Positions 62,201 through 64,000 of a stretch of 64,000 bases of DNA are shown one piece after another. The DNA lies in NCBI GenBank assembly GCA_021083345.1, contig JAJGRE010000001.1, positions 744,001-808,000 of the forward strand, in the 5' to 3' direction. How positions within the stretch are numbered: the stretch's first letter is position 1; each line of letters begins with the position of its first letter. Origin of the DNA: Calditrichales bacterium MX18-03 (lineage in GTDB: Bacteria; Bacillota; Clostridia; Lutisporales; Lutisporaceae). The notes below the pieces were generated by a model. The model made no database searches and was not told the origin of the DNA. It saw only the letters and a program-made list of their open reading frames with translations. Position numbers and translations under genes: made by a program.

Positions 62201-64000
62201 TACGTGGATCTTCCTTCCGGGTCCTGCTCTCTTATCGTATACATTGACGAATCAAACCAGTATGTTGTGGTCCTGTTATTCAAGTCAGTCGCCGTTGTCT
62301 TCCTATTGGTCATGTCGTAGGAGTAGTTTACCACCGCACCCAGTGAGTCGATCGCCTGAGACACCTTGTGCTGGTTTTCTCCCTCACTATGGTTGTAGGT
62401 TATTTTTGCTACTCTCTTCTCATAATGGTCCTGTATTTCCGTTAAGAAGCCCCAGGTGTCATAGGTATACCGCATGATTCCACCCATGGCGTCGGTTACC
62501 CGGATCAGTCTATCGTTGGAATCGTATTCATATCGGATGGTAATGCTCTCCGGTGCGGTTATGGTCTCAATCAAACCTTTTGCATTGTAATTGACGGTAA
62601 ATACCCTGCCTACCGTATCCGTTATCATCTTAACTTTTCCGTCTGCCTCTACCTGTATGTTGACGGTATTGCCGTTCCGATCCTCCATTCTGGTAAGCCA
62701 TTTATCGGTATTGAAATGGTACGTGTACTGGTCCTTTGTCGTCAAAGTGTAGGTATTGTCTGCATACTTGATAAATATGCTTCGATTATCCTCCGGCTTG
62801 TACACGCCGCCTTCCAGCCTAAATCGCTGGGCTCCGCCTGAGGGCAAGGTAACCTCGACCACATCGGTTCCATAGACCCTGCCTTCAAACCCGAAGGTCC
62901 AGCCCTGTCCCAAAGGCTTGCTCTTTTCATCCCTTGAGTTGTAAGTGCGGCTGATGTTGATCATGAAGCCGGGTGCCGGCACACTGAGATCGTTGACTGT
63001 AAAAGAGTAGTTGCCGGAGGCGGGATTGACACCGCCCTCGCCGTAATGAAGCTTTTCCTTGATCCTGGCAAGCTGATCCTGAGTATACCAGGTATCTTCG
63101 TTTCCGCCCTGCTGACCTGCAGGTACGGTGCCGGTATCATTGCCGGGGCCTGTATAGGTATCAGCAGCGGGTTTTACATTTGTGAGCACGGCATTGGCAT
63201 CTACACGACCTCCTGATGTGACTTTGCCCAGCAAATTGGTGCAAGGTACTACATTATCCTTTATTCTCTGCGCAATTTGCTCATAGTTCATTGTAGGGGA
63301 ATCGCTTTTCAAGAGAGCTGCTATGCCTGATACAAAGGGGGCTGATGCAGATGTCCCGGAGTAATAGTCATAGGTATTGTCCGGTGTTGTCGAAAGTATG
63401 TTAATTCCGGGCGCAGCCACATGTATCTTGTTTCCATAACTTGAGTACGGTGATATGACACCCATGCTGTCTATGGATGCTACCGACAGCACATTGGGTA
63501 TGTCAAAGCATGCCGGATAAACCGGGGAGATGGATACATCCGCACCACGGTTGCCTGCAGAGCATACGAAGAGGATTCCGCTATTGACCATTGTATCCTT
63601 CAAGGCGAAGTTGTTGTCCGTTCCTCCGAAGCTGCAGTTAATGATCTTGACACCCATACTCATTGCATATTCGATGGCATCAATGGCATCGCAGGTATAT
63701 CCCCAGTTCCCATTAATGAATTTTAGGGGCAGCAGCTTGATATTCGGTGCTACACCGGTTATCCCTTTATTGTTGGCATTTGCGGCGATGATACCGGCAG
63801 CGTGAGTGCCATGCAGATCCAGGGAACCGGAGTCATAGACCGTGTTGTCGGCATTGACAAAATCCCAGCCGTTAACATCATCCACATATCCGTTCCCGTC
63901 ATCATCAGTACTGTTTTTAGCTATTTCCCCCGGGTTCTCATATATCACATTCTCAAAGTCTTCATGCTCGATATCTATACCGGTATCCAGAACACCAACC
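56287..64000 (-). CDS. Subtilase-RHS polymorphic toxin (5' end outside window)
   Basis: About 2,570 residues visible; the frame is open to the window edge. It begins in a subtilisin-type S8 peptidase with all three catalytic residues: Asp in VGVLDTGIDIEHEDF, His in LDLHGTHAAGI, Ser in SGTSASAPFVSG. A linker leads to a DUF6531-type entry (NPASGNYSFTVNDLSV). More than 1,700 residues of YD/RHS repeats follow (e.g. YDALGRKTRETNAKGV). The RHS core ends RYYDPKIARFLTEDTY and YIDPTGH near 57290. The variable tip (about 330 residues) ends with WFKSMVDHKADWDIKREEPWEK, which resembles polymorphic toxin type 44. A secreted antibacterial (WapA-like) role is likely. Confidence 0.88.
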   Translation of the reverse strand, partial: VGVLDTGIDIEHEDFENVIYENPGEIAKNSTDDDGNGYVDDVNGWDFVNADNTVYDSGSLDLHGTHAAGIIAANANNKGITGVAPNIKLLPLKFINGNWGYTCDAIDAIEYAMSMGVKIINCSFGGTDNNFALKDTMVNSGILFVCSAGNRGADVSISPVYPACFDIPNVLSVASIDSMGVISPYSSYGNKIHVAAPGINILSTTPDNTYDYYSGTSASAPFVSGIAALLKSDSPTMNYEQIAQRIKDNVVPCTNLLGKVTSGGRVDANAVLTNVKPAADTYTGPGNDTGTVPAGQQGGNEDTWYTQDQLARIKEKLHYGEGGVNPASGNYSFTVNDLSVPAPGFMINISRTYNSRDEKSKPLGQGWTFGFEGRVYGTDVVEVTLPSGGAQRFRLEGGVYKPEDNRSIFIKYADNTYTLTTKDQYTYHFNTDKWLTRMEDRNGNTVNIQVEADGKVKMITDTVGRVFTVNYNAKGLIETITAPESITIRYEYDSNDRLIRVTDAMGGIMRYTYDTWGFLTEIQDHYEKRVAKITYNHSEGENQHKVSQAIDSLGAVVNYSYDMTNRKTTATDLNNRTTTYWFDSSMYTIREQDPEGRSTYTVYHDDHGKNKYGDIKYIADRNGNLTEYEIDGRGNVTKIINPIDKNGNKVQYSINAQGTITNVINPAPSFKSYVYDDRNNLREEKDEMGKYTFYVYDDNKRLLREKLQPYNDNERYSESLTEESKREKFAITSYQYYSDVDAMGKFHTNAKGLLKSITDPEGYETVYEYDADGNIRTEINPEQKRTTYEYNRLGLKTKAISPELYETDYIYDKNGLLEKTINNKQDVETKWEIARIEYDKVGRKVQEVQPKQYNTLMDDLANHTYTDNTVGYHYEYYESGKLRTVTDPEGYTRSYTYDVYGNTLTETRPNGSILRYEYDVMDRLKKVYFRDSDAASEVILQEYSYAIMEDGKTQETEINHLNETEQAITVSIYDYAGRLVEKHYPDGTREKTVYDLDGTVKNTVSKDGSISYYKYDSLNRLSEQWIPVEISKGQVLYRYTKLEYYNNGNKRVEKTGRDKVVLYATPSYYVENNYTYYKDGLVKSVEDREGRKTEYRYDDDGNLSGEDVYTDTNEIITTEYTNNHLGKPTEKKLHVEEGDIYGYTFGSTTDRILLTAFTYDKNGNLETMTTPDKITTEYDYDKLNRQTGMSQPGVDEEGAAVTITSTVSYNWEGEPLTRTDAMGNTTRYEYSQKGNLIKVTDAKNKVTAYEYDRADRKILEVAPKYYDLAKNLNELNRIEYVYDVMDQLTAKKDIYIDPKTEQWVTLYTRTYRYDNNGRVTKEMDALGYEAGKGDTLSERIATGYGKRYTYDLAGNLITVTDPDSEQRGLPYTARYEYDALGRKTRETNAKGVITLYTMDDAGNITSVSLKKNANAAEKPLKGYTYDKAGRMLTETDANGNTADYEYNRLGKQRKVTFPGDATIEGIEARFQYDEMGNLAYKKDSTGKVNKYTYDNQGRVLTSTEEKQDGTESITHSVKYDKNGNKRYETDGNGKTKENEYNELNRLVETRMTVSGQLKATVFDYDDNGNQTTVTDWKGNIYTNIYDPLNRLIEKKDPYVTVQKLEYNSGSLQTKSYDALNHMTQFIYDRNGRLTTTIDPLEHKTTQTYDDLGNIQSKSDGIGQTTVYNYDEFNRLVSVTNAKGENTRYTYDANGNMLTQTDAEGHTTTYEYNAANKPARKLDHGGRTGIEGDYTYIDSKMESYTYYPDGSLKTRKDRNEKTTIYTYDVHGRLVSQVIGTESISYTYDGNGNQLTMTDGTGMTIRTYDEENRVLTKEVPEIGTTTFEYDILETEAEGCHGETATDPKGNVTKKVYDKAGRLVKVQEGTNATAYDYYDNGSREMVTYPGGSKEVYTYYADGLIKTLTNTKAGGTVIDAYSYTYDAAHNQNTKTDSKGVTDYDYDSLNRLSKITEPGGKITTYLFDKAGNRTHEIVSAGSSSYSTTYTYNEQNRLTGTQTTVGAITEKVQYEYDNNGNTLVKVKETIRPADSGLYPDYRLNRAGMTTTKEVTFMKYDVWNQMVKTIEGDKTVLYRYNGEGYRAEKSVNDEITRYLYEADKVVLEVDRQGNETARNIYGTNLLMRVAGAEKYYYMYNGHGDVTALVKPDGTVAVQYYYDAFGNPQDSDTERNKPEYKENPIRYAGYQWDGETEIYYLNARYYDPKIARFLTEDTYRGSAADPLSLNLYTYCHNEPIMYIDPTGHSAYDLGKQQVKDQVSGKESTQSLAEKLVAQTQSRDSARTQAEKDLYSGRIAEIERMLQNRYRQSGNRDSDRDSDGNSSREEIYQRLIIGAALSGNNYLTEGLFNEFTRNVIQIPRPNIDGRKASNDFNATPVQGVQVALADRRSDVVWNYGYNKNFNSGKPLGSYSYYEGAGNLTLTDDMKKAGVKIVTIDGKQYYDYSEPINTVFYSAGVEASKHKLDLLWFKSMVDHKADWDIKREEPWEKTVGTPFPGSHDTTIVVYGSLTTPEELGNIMYGYTGTAAKIPESVLIAGSMYAAGIGDIIKDKDERTNEFNDHNAIRKGIEWYKKKGK

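Noticed and set aside
59000-62500. Regular repeated pattern that could suggest a CRISPR or tandem-repeat array
   Set aside because: The periodicity is YD-repeat coding sequence of about 20 residues, not identical DNA repeats with unique spacers. No CRISPR array or cas gene is seen in the window.
56342-63805. Many plus-strand ORFs opposite the RHS gene
   Set aside because: They arise from the YD-repeat codon pattern; none has a ribosome site or recognisable domain.

Overview
The window looks like a chromosomal segment of an anaerobic, spore-forming member of the Clostridia (Bacillota). Pointers are strong AGGAGG-type ribosome binding sites, a class-II cobalamin riboswitch over a late B12 operon, ATP-type PEP carboxykinase, a CotJC spore-coat gene, a Spo0E-like peptide, IS110 and IS1182 elements, and a signal-peptide/TPR quorum-sensing pair. 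I cannot name the species.

Region 1 (1-12.5 kb) is housekeeping DNA: the end of an MFS transporter, pckA, and the operon cobT-cobU-cobS-cobC-cobQ-cbiB-cobD. That operon is read leftward from a clear promoter through a cobalamin riboswitch and an intrinsic terminator. It covers the lower ligand and nucleotide-loop steps of adenosylcobalamin synthesis. After it come a small ferredoxin-like protein, a degenerate receiver domain with a zinc ribbon, a class I aminotransferase and a Cys-rich small protein.

Region 2 (12.5-16 kb) is a junction. A decayed IS1182-type element sits inside a bidirectional terminator with a 17-bp direct repeat. Just to its right, the spore-coat gene cotJC is cut. Only its 3' part remains, and the cut is exactly at the end of a large serine recombinase gene. 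Everything to the right may therefore be a 'skin'-like intervening element of more than 49 kb whose other end lies outside the window.

Region 3 (16-24.7 kb) is phage or plasmid-like: a Dam methylase, a caspase-like lipoprotein with an EF-hand loop, many small genes, and nested XRE repressor switches with visible operators.

Region 4 (24.7-46.4 kb) is A+T-rich accessory DNA with two candidate defence loci. One is a C5 cytosine methyltransferase facing a GHKL (MORC/MutL-like) ATPase and a Rossmann-type protein. The other is a three-Cys-motif (radical-SAM-like) protein, a tyrosine recombinase and a TcmP-like protein. There are also SRAP/YedK copies in decay, an IS110 element, a LemA protein, a pore-less ion-channel remnant and a PocR-domain hybrid histidine kinase.

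Region 5 (46.7-64 kb) begins with an RRNPP-type receptor overlapping a 45-codon secreted pro-peptide gene. It continues with a Bro-N antirepressor, two near-identical XRE + ImmA/IrrE modules flanking an IS110 and a rolling-circle type Rep gene, and an orphan toxin tip with its likely immunity gene. It ends with a giant subtilase-RHS polymorphic toxin that runs off the window. The strongest candidates for undescribed biology are the split cotJC/recombinase junction, the GHKL triad, the three-Cys/TcmP locus and the peptide-receptor pair.
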